Origin: Brachionus plicatilis
Lineage: Eukaryota; Rotifera; Eurotatoria; Ploima; Brachionidae
Assembly: GCA_010279815.1 (NCBI GenBank)
Contig: QEOQ01000508.1
Location: 4,215,342-4,279,341, forward strand
Length of the DNA: 64,000 nucleotides
Direction of reading: 5' to 3'
Part shown: in pieces, positions 52,128 to 63,912 of the stretch
Position numbering within the stretch: position 1 is the first letter of the stretch
Layout of the letters: each line of letters opens with the position of its first letter
Notes under the pieces: generated by a model
Seen by the model: the letters and a program-made list of their open reading frames with translations, nothing else
Told to the model about the DNA's origin: nothing
Databases searched by the model: none
Made by a program: the position numbers and the translations under genes

Positions 52128-55100
52128 ATGAAGTTCGCCGAAAGACTAGCAGCACACATCACTCCGGAATGGAATTCTCAATACATCAAATATGATGTAA
52201 GTTAAATTAGAAAGTATTTTTTCTTATTTTTTTTTCCAGGAAATGAAGGAGTTTTTGTATCAGTACGAACAAAGTGCGCCGGTCCAAGATGGTAACAAAA
52301 TTGAATGCTAAATCCAGACTATGGTAATATTTTTTTTTCAGATGAACATTTGCTTCAAAGATACTTTGCTCGGGCAGATGAAATTTTTTTCCAATTTTGT
52401 GACAAAGAACTCATCAAAATCAACACTTTTTTTGCTGGTAATAAAATTTTTGCTTTAATTCAATTTTTTTTAAATTTAAATTTTTCAGAAAAATTGGCCG
52501 AGGCACAAAGAAAATTTGAGAACCTAAAGAGCGAGTTAAAAGATAATTACCATAAAATGAATAGGAAAACTGATCGATCTTTATTCAAATCTTCCAAGCT
52601 AAAAGTTGACCAAGATGATGAAGAAGAAGAAGAAACCAAGACTAAGCTTTTGGAGGACCCGGATTTAAAAGACTCCGGTTCAGTCCGAAATCGTGGCCCA
52701 AAATCATCTGTGATTTCAAATGTGCTCAACAATACTGGTGCTCATACCATTACACAGCGTTTAATTGAGAAAAACCGGGAAAGACAGCAAAAGAACAAGC
52801 AATTTCGTAAGGAGAACGATCTCAAGCTGGCGTTCAGCGAATTTTATCTATCTCTGATTCTACTTCAAAATTATCAGACCCTTAATTTTACAGGATTTCG
52901 AAAAATTTTAAAAAAACATGACAAAATATTCAAAACAGACAGAGGAGCTGAATGGCATAAGGCTTATGTGGAAACAGCGCCGTTTTATACAACTAAAAAA
53001 GTTGACACTTTTATCAATGATGTGGTTAATTTGTTCACACAATATCTTGAAAATGGTGACCGTGAACGAGCCATGAAGCGATTGCGCGTTCCGCCATTTG
53101 AAGAAAAACAAAGTCCATGGACCACTTTTCGCTTGGGTTTTAGCATTGGAATGATTTTTGTTCTTTTCCCGCTGGCATTGCTTTTGTGTAAGCTTTCAAT
53201 TTTTCAAACATTATCTTTATATTTTTATTTAGTAATTTTCACATATGCCTCCTACAATGAATTGTCATTCAATTGGAAAATAGCCATAAAGCTGTATCGA
53301 AGTCCATTTTTTATCATAGTTCATATTTTTTTTATTGGAATAAACTCTTATGGATGGAGTCGTTCAGGTGTAAATCATGTTCTAATTTTTGAAATAGATC
53401 CTCGAAACCATCTCACCTATCAGCAACTTTTAGAGGTATTTCTTAATTATTTTATTTTGAATAATTAAAAAACAATTCATATAAATATAAAATAAAATAT
53501 ACATTCTTAAAGAAATCAATTGGAATTTAAAGTCTATTTATTCAGATTATTAAGAGCTTGAATATTTTAGTAAAAAAATTTGAATTGATAAAAAATTTTA
53601 ATTGCCATTTTTATTTTCACTTCGTTTGGATTAGAAAGTTTTTTAATTTTTAATTTGAATGATTTAAGGATGCTCGACGCAGATATACTAAAAATAATTA
53701 AATTTTAACATAATGTTTTGGAAATTTTTATTTAAAAAAAAGACAAAGCAATAAATTATTTTTAAAAATTTTTAGTCTGGTAACTTATTCTTAAATATTA
53801 ATGTTAGTAATTATTTTCAAAAATCACGAAAGATAGTTTAGATTTTTTCAATTGCACTATTTTAACTTTGAATAATAATGATTCAAAAAAATATTTTCTT
53901 TCAACAAAAATAACTTATTCTCTTGTTAAATGAAGCATCACTTAAAACTTGATATAACATCTAACCAATGCCAAACTAAGTTTGATTTATATTTAATTTT
54001 TTAAGAAATAAAAAAAATCCGTGAAAATTTTTAAATTGGCAAAAAAAAAAACAAAATAATTGAGAATTTTTTTTGATAAATAATTTCTTTTTTTTCATTG
54101 TTTTTATTTTCCCTTTAAAATAAATCTTATAAATAAATTTTAAAAATTTGAAAAATGGCAATGGAAAGTTATTTATGAATATCAAATCATAAATTTTTCG
54201 AAAATTCTTACTTATTGAAATACGATTATAATCTATTCTGATATTTTTGATATTTAACTTAGCATATCCATATATTTCCAAGAATGTAATATAAAGAAAT
54301 TCTTGTTTCTTTTCTAGATATTTCTTTTTAGCTACAGTTTTTTCCTTATCATGCGCATATTTTTGTGTTAATAAATAATTGATAATAAATAAAAAAGCTC
54401 TTTTTAATTAAGTTTCTTTCGCTAAATAATAAAAAAAAATAGACAAGTTTGTGATTTAATAAAAAAAGTAAGTTTGCACACAAATGATTTAAATTACTCA
54501 AGAAATGAGAAAATCTCTTGAACCATTTAAAAAAAAATTCCCATCATTTATAAGTACATGGAATGAAATACTTTATATTCAATAATTTGTTTTTTGTTAT
54601 TACTATTGAAATTATAAAAGGTTGTCCGGAAAATCTACTGTTTGAAGATAAAATTCTAATCATCAATGTTTATCTTGAATTGTTTAATAAAAGAAAAAGA
54701 AAAAAAAATGAAATAAAAAAGAGAGAACAAAATAAATGATAATAATTCAAATTAAAAAAATTAACATTTCAAATAAGTTTATTTTTTAAAAAAACTTAAA
54801 TTTTGTCTTTTCTATTTCATATTGATTTTTTAAATTATCCTGTAAGGCGTTCATTTTAATAATAGATATATGAATTTAGTATCAAAAAATTTTAAAAAAG
54901 TTATTTTTTTATAATTGTTTTCTCTATTCTATTTGTAAATTCATTTAAAAAAAAAAATCATAATTTGAAGTAAAGAGTCAAAAAAATTTTTTTAAAGTAG
55001 TTGAACTCTTTCTTTTCTTAGAAATTTCATACTCATAATAAGAAATTAAACTAAAAATTCATTTTCAGAGTTTTAGACATTAACAGATTTAAGAAATTTA

Positions 55101-56873
55101 TTTTATCATCTTTTAACTAAACAAGGATAATTTCTATTATAAATAATTTAAAATTGATGGCTTTATTAAAAGAAAAAGGATTTAAATTTTTTGAAAAAAA
55201 AAGTCAAATGACTAGATTAGCCTTTTTTATGTAAATTTTTTGACAAATTTATAAACAAAAAAAATAATTTAAGCAAACATTATTTTTAATTTTTTTAATA
55301 TTTTTAAGCTTGGTTCTTTTCTGGGAACATTTTGGTTTATAAGTGTGATATTGTTCATTATAAGCGCCTATTACAATCTAGACTATTACATCTATCCACT
55401 TTCACTAGTTGTTTTTTTGCTCGTATTTCTATTAAATCCGATACCTCGATTTCAGTTTTCATCAAGAAACTGGATTCTAGGAATTCTCTGGAAAATTTTT
55501 ACCGCACCATTTTACCCGGTTGCATTTGCTCACTTTTGGCTCGCAGATCAATTGACCAGTTTCGAATTTTTGTTCACAGACATTCAATTTTTTTCGTGTT
55601 GGTTCCTTTTTCAAGCACAATGGGCTCCATTCAAAAGTAAAATTTTAACAAAAACTAAACATTGTGGTAAAGTAAAAAAATTCTTTTAGAATTTTTTCCT
55701 GACTCACCCTGTATTCCAGCAAATAACAGGAATTTGGCCTGCACTTTCAATGTCATATCTCTTTTGCTAATGTGCTTGCCGTCCTGGCTCAGATTTATGC
55801 AATGCTTACGGCGTTTCAAAGACACGTCTCATGCATTTCCACATTTGGTAAATGCGTTAAAGTACGCCACCACTTTTTTCGATGTTGGCGCTCTTTCTCT
55901 AAAGTACCATTTTTCTTACATGTACGAATCCGACTGGGAAAGTCCTTTCTTTTACATTTGGCTGATTGTAAAGTTTATTGCCACTTGCTACAAGCTTGTT
56001 TGGGACTTCAAAATGGACTGGGGATTTTTTGACAAAAATGCTGGTGAAAACAAATTTTTGAGAGAAGTTATTGTTTATTCATCCAAAAATTACTACTACT
56101 TTGCCATGGTGCAAAATTTCTTGATTCGATTTATGTGGTTGGTGAGACTTTATGACATTGGTCTTAAAGGCGAGACATACAAGGATCTTGTCACCACAAT
56201 GCTTGGCTTTTTTGAAGTTTTTCGAAGATTTGTGTGGAATTTCTTCAGATTGGAAAATGAACATTTAAACAATTGCGGTCAGTTTAGAGCTGTCAGAGAC
56301 ATTTCAATTAGTCCCATTCAAATGACCGATTTGAATGTTATTGAAAAAATGATGGACCAAGAGGACGGATTAGTCAATCGTCAGCACACTTTAAACACTC
56401 TCACAAAACACAACAATAATTTGACAATTACCAAAAGGTAAGTTCAAGCTCAAAAGCTGAATTGGGAAAAAAATAATTTAATTTTTTTAATTTTTTTTTT
56501 TACAATTGATTAAATTAGTAAGAGAAAAAGGTCTTTTTTTTGGCCATTATTGGACGATACTGAAAGAACTGATTTTAGACATTATACTGACTTTAATTCA
56601 GCTCAGCAGAGCAGTAATATTATTGATAGAACCACAAATAAGTTTATTTTGTAAATGTATGAATGTCTTATTTTCTTTTTTTTTTTATTTGGTGTTAATT
56701 CTTAATGTTCTAACTTTTGAATGATTTTTCTACTAATTTTTAAAAACTAAAAAATGCGAATTTAAAAATAAAATTTTGTTTTATTTTTTAGAATAATGAG
56801 TAGGCACGGAAACCTGATGAGTATGTCCAGACGATTCAATACGTTCAGTCCAAGAAAAAGTGAACTTGAATAG
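52128..56873 (+). CDS. XPR1: XPR1 phosphate exporter (SPX-EXS), 8 exons
   Basis: Inorganic-phosphate exporter of the plasma membrane, gated by inositol pyrophosphates through its SPX domain. Exons: 52128-52196, 52240-52291, 52342-52437, 52489-53187, 53233-53435, 55309-55636, 55690-56437, 56792-56873; phases agree at every join, giving 758 residues. The SPX domain starts at Met1 (MKFAERLAAHITPEW), continues KINTFFA/EKLAEAQRKFE, and contains KLAFSEFYLSLILLQNYQ and the Lys cluster GFRKILKKHDK that binds the ligand. The transmembrane/EXS part has GVNHVLIFEIDPRNHL, FWLADQLTS, LPSWLRFMQCLRRFKDT, WDFKMDWGFFDKNAGEN and VFRRFVWNFFRLENEHLNN, all hallmark XPR1 blocks. Introns are 43-354 bp except 53436-55308 (1.87 kb). 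The C-terminal tail is short. The acceptor at 55690 could instead be 55721; homology favours the longer exon. Confidence 0.96.
53436..55308. other. Large XPR1 intron
   Basis: 1.87 kb, AT-rich, no recognisable gene or repeat; ends in a pyrimidine tract and TTTTTAAG before the exon at 55309. Confidence 0.7.
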
Positions 56874-57941
56874 GATCTGATGATTATACCTTTGTAGTCT
56901 TCCGATTTTTTTTACGAATAGATTAGAAGTAAAATTTTAGTATGTTTTCAAACAAAATACAAATGAATTAATTAGGAATATTAAATTTTTATGTCCAGAA
57001 AAATTTTTTTTATGAATTTTAACAAAAAATATAAGATTATGAATTATAAAAGCTTAGATTTATTTGTTTTTTTTTTTTTGAATAAATAAATTATATTTGA
57101 AATTTTTTTATTTTCATCGTCATCACTCATTTATCTCAAAAGAATATTTTTTTTCATTTAAATTTACTTGCAAAAAAAATGATTAAATAATACCGGACGG
57201 TTGAGAAAAAATTTAAATTTTTTTATTAAGGTTTTATAAGGAATGTTAAATATCAATATCTTCTAAAAGAATTGAATTGCGTTAAAGGTCTTTCCGTTCC
57301 ATACTTATTTATTTTAGTTTTCATCTTTGGAATTCTCTATACAAGGAACACAAGGAACATTTCCAATTTGTTTATTAGTTTATTAAATCTAAACTTTGCT
57401 TAAAAAAATATTTTTTTTTCCTGTTTGGCCTTTTTTTGATGACGAATTTTTAAAAAGGTTATATTTTATAAAAACTCATCTTATAACTGTGTGGCGTTCC
57501 AATCTTTTTTACCACAAAAAGTATTTTTTCTAAAAGAGCATTTTTTCTAAAAAATCTACCGGTAAAGAACTCAACTTTTTATGATCTGTGCTAAATGTAA
57601 TCAATCTGAAATGTAATTGCTTTTAAAAAAGTGACATTATGTTTAGACGCCATGAAAAATGAAGTTGAGGAAACAGGAGAAAATGATGCAATAGAAGTCC
57701 AAGAAGTCAGTAGCGATAATTTAAATATCAATTAAAGCTCATGATTGTTCTTAAAAACTTGATTAAATAAAAAGATTATATTTTTTTTAAGAGCTGGTTG
57801 CCTTTGGAACACATGACAAATATAACATAAGATCAAGCTCCAAAAACACATTGAAGAAGATATCTCTTTGTTACTTGGCCCTATAATATTATAATAATAT
57901 CAAATATTTTTAAGCTAATTTTTGAGTTTAGACCAAATCTA
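56874..57941. other. Intergenic 3' of XPR1
   Basis: AT-rich with no recognised gene; AATAAA near 57080 could be the XPR1 polyadenylation signal. Confidence 0.4.
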
Positions 57942-59293
57942 GGCTGTGTATCAAAACATAGAATAGAAAATTATGTGGAATTTTTTTTTCCTGAAAAAAC
58001 ATAGAAAATCAATTAACATAGAAAAGTTTTTTATTTTGATAATTAGTTTTAATAAAAATTTTTAATATTAATATTTTTTTAATTTAATAAAATTGTGTGC
58101 AATTCCATTAAAGTGTTCAAAAATATTTCCGCTATAACCATCGACTAATCTCTCAACGTTATTTTCATATTCAAGTTCTTTTTTTGATATTTTACGTTTA
58201 ATTAGTTCACCTTTAGCAAGCCTAGCATAATCAAGTTCAGCTTTGGATTGTTCATTTCGTAAAATTTCAATCACAGTTAAAATGTTCATTTTTTTCCTCA
58301 CATCTGCCTGGACTTGACTATGCCAGCTTTCAACATTATTATTGGTACGAGGTAATCTTTGCTTGGCTCTTTCGAAAACAGTCCACAATTCCATTTGATA
58401 CCGTGGAACTACTCTTTGTGTTTTTGAATTTGGCTTTAGTTTTCCGATTTTTCAAAATAAACCAATATCGGATCAAAAGATTTAGGGCTCTGATTTTGTA
58501 CCAATTTAAATCCTGAAATAATATCTCTAACAGGTAAAAATGCTAAAGATTGTAGTAACTTAAAACTGTATCTAAAACTTTCATACTCTTTGTTAAGACC
58601 TTTTGCTTGGACACGTCTGAAAAGGGACTGTGATAGATGAAAAAATTAAGCATGTATTTTGCATTTAAACACACTAACTGCTGCATTTATTTCTGCCTGT
58701 TCAGAGTCCATTTTGATAGATTTCAGTTTATTCTTTTAAAGCCTTCTTTTTGTGTTTTAGTCAAGGTCCATGTCAAAGTTGAATTTTCTTGAAAAACTTC
58801 ATTGCACAATTTCTGTCGAATAATTTACATCATCATTCAAATACATCATCATTTTTTTCATTATCAGATTTATTTTCCTTACCTTTAAAAAAATCGAAAT
58901 CAAAAGTACTAAACTCATTTATCCTGATTATTATTATCCTGATTTGATTCCGAAAGAGCATTATTCAAATCTTGAGAAAAATCATTTAATATTTTCAGAT
59001 TTTTTTTTATTTTTCTATTTCTTAAGCTTAAAAAAGGTGAGACTAGATTTCTATTTTCTAAATCTAGATGATTCATATTTAATTCAAATAATTTAAAAGA
59101 ACAATTTTCAAAAAAAGCTACAATTTCTATTTTTCTAAGTACATGCAATGAATTATTTTAATTCTATGTTTTATATTTTCTATGTAAATAGAATAAATTA
59201 ATTTAATTCTATGTTTAATTTTTTCTACAAGGTATGATTTTATGTTTTTTGTCTGTTCTATGTTTTATTTTCTTCTATGCTTTGATTCATTCC
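57942..59293 (-). mobile_element. MULE DNA transposon relic, 9-bp TSD, AACATAGAA arms
   Basis: The ends on the two strands both begin GG: ggctgtgtatcaaaacatag at the left and ggaatgaatcaaagcatag at the right. The flanks CCAAATCTA (57933-57941) and CCAAATCTG (59294-59302) form a 9-bp duplication with one change, as in Mutator-like elements. Both arms carry repeated AACATAGAA words (57955-58030, 59160-59280). A decayed transposase lies inside. Confidence 0.78.
58068..58800 (-). pseudogene. MULE transposase, degraded
   Basis: The C-terminal part (58068-58394) reads ERAKQRLPRTNNNVESWHSQ, the RTNN-x-E-x-WH block conserved at the end of MULE transposases. Upstream, in other frames, come FFHLSQSLFRRVQAKGLN, IISGFKLVQNQSP and a helical block, corresponding to the middle of the MULE domain (H-x-SQS-x-R-V-x-x-x-GL). 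At least three stops or shifts separate these pieces, so no active enzyme is made. The open stretch at 58915-59148 may be a remnant of the N-terminus. Confidence 0.72.
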
Positions 59294-59550
59294 CCAAATC
59301 TGGTATAAACGCAAAATTAATTTACACAAAGGACTAAAATCACTGAAGATTGTCAATTTTGAAAGTCAATTCTGAGTGAGTGAAACATATTCAATGATTT
59401 GAAGTGTCTTGTTATTAATTTTATAAATTTAAAAAAATGTATTATTAAGTTAAAGTTTGACTTTAACTTTAGAAAATAATATTCCTAAAATGTCAAATCT
59501 GATTTTGACTTTTGTTTTGACCAACTCTGGTTATTAGCGGCATCGTTATT

Positions 59551-60053
59551 AGATGATCAATTCAAAATATCATTTCAATTCAAAGAGTTTATCATCAGCT
59601 ATTAAAATTATTCTTTAAATATATTTAAATCATTTAAATATATTTAAAGAATAATTTTAAAATTAGTAATTTTAATGTAACATGCTTTACATGCAATTGA
59701 GAATTAAAAAATAAACTAATTTAAAAAAACTTTTTTCTCAACCCATTGATAAAATCGATTTTTAAATATAAATTTATAAACTGATATTTTGTAGAGTATA
59801 TTTTGAAATTTTTTATATCAAAATTATTTGTAACTAGCATTCAAAATTAAAAATTGAATTTAAAACTGGATTGCAAATATTAAATTCTAAATAAATGAAA
59901 AAATGAATAGATCGATCTTTCGTACAAATAATTTTGAAATAAAAAAATATGCAAAGCATGTTACATTACAATTATTTAAATTAAATCAAAGATTTATTTT
60001 AATATCGAAAGATAAACTTTTTGAATTGAAATGATATTTTGAACAGATCATCA
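59551..60053. mobile_element. 503-bp fold-back element containing a perfect 57-nt palindrome
   Basis: The left arm (agatgatcaattcaaaatat, then catttcaattcaaagagttt; 59551-59590) is inverted at 60012-60053. Further in, taacatgcttt (59678-59688) and aaagcatgtta (59953-59963) also pair. At 59603-59659 two 28-nt arms match perfectly around one base. No ORF. Confidence 0.65.
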
Positions 60054-60228
60054 ACTTCAAGATGTTTTAATAGTCTCGTGGCAAATTACAATTTAATTAA
60101 AAATATTTCTATTAAACAATTAATAAAGATTAAATTACATTTTATTTTTTTAATTATTAAAAAAATATTCCAAAAAATTCAAATCGAAATTTTTACTATA
60201 TACGAAAATAAATATTATCTGAGACATT

Positions 60229-62607
60229 CTATTTGTTCAGTCTATACAATCCGGCATTGTACTTGAGCAATTGGTCTTTTGTTTTCAAATCGACCAAAAA
60301 TTTAACTTGTTCAATGGTCAGGTCCGGGTTGGCATACAACTTTAGCCAGGCATGTATCCTTTCCAATGGCAAACAGCCGCCACTTCTGAGCATACTTTGA
60401 GTAAAGTTCCAGTACAAGCTTATCTCATTTTCTTTGAGCACATCGCTAACTTTTTGTGTCTTTTCCTGTTCTTCCTCGATTTCGACCAAATTCTTGTTTT
60501 TGTTCAATTTAGAGCTATCTTTGACCAAAGTGTACACCTCATTGGGCACATCGTCTTGGCTCGCATTGCTCACTTGCTTCAACAGACCTTGGGCCTTCCA
60601 AAACAAAATTTTTTTCTTCAACACAAACGAACACATCTTGAGCTCCTGGGCCAGTTCGCTGACAACCCACGTTTCTTTTTGCTGAAACTGCATAATCACC
60701 GCCACATGTATCGGACTAACTTCAAACTCAAATATTTGTCTGCCAATTTCCACCTCAATTTTGACAAGACCTAGACTATTCTTCCACACCAAAGTCCTAT
60801 TGCCTTTAAAGGCCTCGTACGACTTCATGAATCTGGCCTGTACTTGCTCCAACTCAGACGGCAAGTCGATCTTTTCCTCCTTCAGCTTGGGCCAAAATTG
60901 TTCGCTCAAAATCAAGCACTTCAAGTTGCTGGCATTGACCACCAAGTCTGACATCTTGCTCACTCCATGCTGCTTCAATTGTTCCAATATGTTTGCGTTG
61001 ATGCGCTTGGACTCGCTTATATCCTTGAGCATGGCCTCACAGGCGAACAAGTTTTGCTCGCCAAACTTCAGCTTCAGCAGCTCCAAATTTCTGATCTCTT
61101 TTTCCATGTTGAATGAATAGCTGGAGAGGAGGCGGTCGCCCAGCAGGCTCTTGTACTCGTTGACAAACATGTCCTTGCTGCCGTAGATATTGACCAGCAT
61201 GCTGATTATGTTGGCCTTGGACGAGTCCGGAGTGGAGTCGGGCGGCGAGTCGACCGGCTCCGGCTGCCACACTCGCCAGCATTTGTTCTTGGAGCCCAAT
61301 ACGGCACAATCTGCCGTATTCGAGTCAATCACGTCCATGTTGCCTTCGTAGCTGTACAAATCCTTGCAGAACTCTTCCATCAAGTCATTGGACGACTCGC
61401 TGTCATCGGTCAAATTGCTCACTATGCATTTGACTGTGTCGTCTCTGTTGCGCAAATATTTCTTCAGTGGTTCACACACATTTTCCATCATTACGCCAGT
61501 AGGGTCTAGGAACATGAGCGCTTTGATCGCTGAGACATAGGCGGTGATTATGTCCGAGGTGTTGACGCCCGGATGCAGCAGTCTCTCCTCAATAGACAAT
61601 CGCAGACTGCGCACCAAGTGTGAGCGCAAGTTGGTCTTTACCAAGCACTGTCTCAGGTCCTGGACGGCGTTTTTCGAGTCCGGAAAGTCGATGACTATCT
61701 CGAAGAGCCGCTTGATCCGGCACTGGGCATAGTTGGTGTACATAAAGTGCATCAATTGCTTTTTGTAGTCGCCCATGTGTTCCAAGTTTGACTGGCACGA
61801 ATAGATCAAGCGAATCCAGCCTATTATTATTCTGTCGAGCCAGTCTTTGAACGAGTCAATGAAAGATTCTTCATAGTTTTCCATTGATGTGGACTCGATG
61901 TGCAGCTTTATCTTGTGCTCCACTACGCCCACCACTACGTCACCACACAAATGGTCGAACAGACCCAAATCAAATCTTTTAAATAAATTTTTTTGTTGTT
62001 TGTTTTAAATTTATTTTTAGAAAGAAAAAAATTACAAAATATTTATTATGTTGAGAAAATTGTCAATGAGCACATGGTTCAATCTCAAATTGGCGAAGTC
62101 AGCGATTGTTTGGTGCTGGAAATCTTGGCTGATTGTTTGGTAGTAGTCGAAGACTTTTTTGAACAGGAAAACAAGCAGTTCGTAGTGGGGATGGTGCAGT
62201 TTTTCGGTCAAAATAGACCGCTGGTAGCTTACAAGATCACTTAGATTGATTGATTGGGCACATTTGCTGTTGAATTGTTCAATTCGATTGAAGTGTTTTT
62301 TTAGCTCGGTGAAGTATTTGTTAAATATGTGGCACAGTCTTGTGCTTATTTCGACCAGGAATTGGTCATGGTCATGTTCGTTGGAAAGAGTGGAATCGTT
62401 GCCGCACTGGTTCGACTCGTTCAGAGTCAACACTTTAAATGAATTGTTTGTGTCTATGCTTTCGATGAGGACGTCAAGATCGCTGGTTAGACTGAGCAAA
62501 ATTCTGTCATTTAGATCGTCTTTGAAATTGTTTAGCAAAAATGTTGGAATCAAACGCAGCAAATTGGCTGATTCCAATTTTTTCAGCTCGAATTCTAAGG
62601 TACACAT
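60229..62607 (-). CDS. ANAPC2: Anaphase-promoting complex subunit 2 (APC2 cullin)
   Basis: Cullin-like scaffold of the APC/C ubiquitin ligase, which binds the RING subunit APC11 and drives mitotic exit. Two exons: 62036-62607 and 60229-61975 (intron 61976-62035, 60 bp), joined in phase for 772 residues, close to the family's usual ~820. The N-terminal cullin-repeat part contains QCRIKRLFEIVIDFPDSKNA and LLHPGVNTSDIITAYVSAIK, both strong APC2 markers. The cullin-homology domain has INMLVNIYGSKDMF-like sequence with NEYKSLLGDRLL, NLELLKLKFGEQN, MLKDISESKRINANI and WKNSLGLVKIEVEI. The C-terminal winged helix ends DQLLKYNAGLYRLNK. The GC content of this gene is clearly higher than its surroundings. 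It converges on XPR1. The first ATG at 62607 starts MCTLEFELKKLES. Confidence 0.96.
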
Positions 62608-62740
62608 TGATTACAAATTATTTTTTATTTTTTATTTTTAAATAACTAAATTAAGTATTTTTTTTTAAGTGTCACGTGAGCTGTCAGTATTAAGACAATT
62701 TTTTAGAGTTTTATTTAGCAATTTTTATTTATTTGTATAT

Positions 62741-63549
62741 CTGTACCGAGCTAAAGGGTTTTAAGGAATCTATCGCCACTTTATTTTATTTTCATTTTTT
62801 ATATCGCCAGGAATCTATCGCCAATAAAAATAAATTACGAATTTATCACCAGTTTTTTTAATGCCAATTTTGAAATAGGAATTTAAAGCAAAAAAAAATC
62901 CCAGATTAAAAAAATAAGAACTAATTGAAAAAAATTTTATTTATCATTACTTTATTATTTAAAAAAAAACGTAATTATTTATAAAATTAGGTTAACAAAA
63001 ATGGATAAAAAAAAATTTAGTAATTAGGTAAAAAAAAGTACAAAAAACTTAAAAAAACTAATAGTCTTGAAAATCTCTATAACGATTCAAAAACTTTATT
63101 ATTCATGTTTAAAGAAAATTACGTTTTTATGAATATTTCAATAATTTTTAAAAATATATATCACATTTTCAATTGATTCAAGGTGCCGAAACTGAGTTAA
63201 GTAACCTAGATAATTTTTTTTGTATAACAATATTCCGTTTCGGTTAAACGGTTATGTTTGCAAGATAGTTGAGTCAAGTTTGTTTTTTTTGAAGATAAAT
63301 ATAAATTAATCAAAAGTAATTGTTCAATTTTTTTTCGGCAATCTGTTCCTATTTAAGAAAATGGCATTAGATCCTTATTTTTATTTTTGGCGATTGATTA
63401 TTATTTAAAAAAATGGCATTAGATCTTTTTTTTGATTTTTGGCGATAGATTCTTATTTAAGAAAATGGCAATAAAATAATTGGCATTAAATTTTTGGCGA
63501 TAGAAAAAACTGGCGATAGATTACTATAAATCAGCTAAAGCTCCTTCAG
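62741..63549 (-). repeat. LINE 3' hairpin tail split by a DNA transposon
   Basis: CTGTACCGAGCTAAAG (62741-62756) and, after the insertion, AGCTAAAGCTCCTTCAG (63533-63549). Removing 62757-63540 restores the intact 25-nt hairpin seen at other sites. The ATTTATTTG tail lies to the left. Confidence 0.85.
62757..63532. mobile_element. 776-bp non-autonomous DNA transposon, TSD AGCTAAAG, TATCGCCA words
   Basis: Flanked by exact 8-bp repeats AGCTAAAG (62749-62756, 63533-63540). The left end ggttttaaggAATCTATCGCCA and the right end, inverted, gatttatagtAATCTATCGCCA share the inner block. Both arms repeat ATCGCCA/TGGCGAT words several times. No ORF. The 8-bp duplication suggests hAT or a relative. Confidence 0.85.
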
Positions 63550-63912
63550 ATTAATTAAAAAAAAAAATAATAAAAAATTAAAATAAAGTTAAAGAAAATA
63601 AAATAAAAATAAAAAGTAAGAAATAAATAAAGTTAAAATAATATAACTTAAAAAGTAGATAAAAATTAAAATTAAAATTAGATAAATTTTGATAGAGAGT
63701 AACAGAATACATATTTTAAATATTTGATGATTCATGGAAAAAAGAAGAAATAGTAAGGGAGCAATTACACAATGGAGTTGGGTATTCAATATATCTTGAT
63801 TCGAAACCTTTGATATATTCTTCCACCAGTCTAACAGTTAATTGAACAGAATGGCTCAGTCCTGCCCTAACATATCTCTCACTCAACTCAAAAAGTCGAT
63901 TTGAAACTCTTA
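63541..63912 (-). mobile_element. LINE 3' fragment: RT C-terminus, 3'UTR and hairpin tail
   Basis: The minus strand encodes SNRLFELSERYVRAGLSHSV, then VEEYIKGFESRYIEYPTPLC and a stop near 63718; about 170 bp of A-rich 3'UTR leads to the hairpin at 63549. This copy ties the hairpin tail to the LINE whose RT ends are at 11140-11790 and 25640-25921. Its 5' side is cut at 63912 by another element. Confidence 0.78.

Noticed and set aside
53976..54281. 101-codon minus-strand ORF in the large XPR1 intron
   Set aside because: Lys/Phe/Ile homopolymer-like composition expected from AT-rich non-coding DNA.
56506..56724. Hydrophobic ORF downstream of XPR1 exon 7
   Set aside because: Lies wholly inside the XPR1 intron 56438-56791 and is low-complexity AT sequence.
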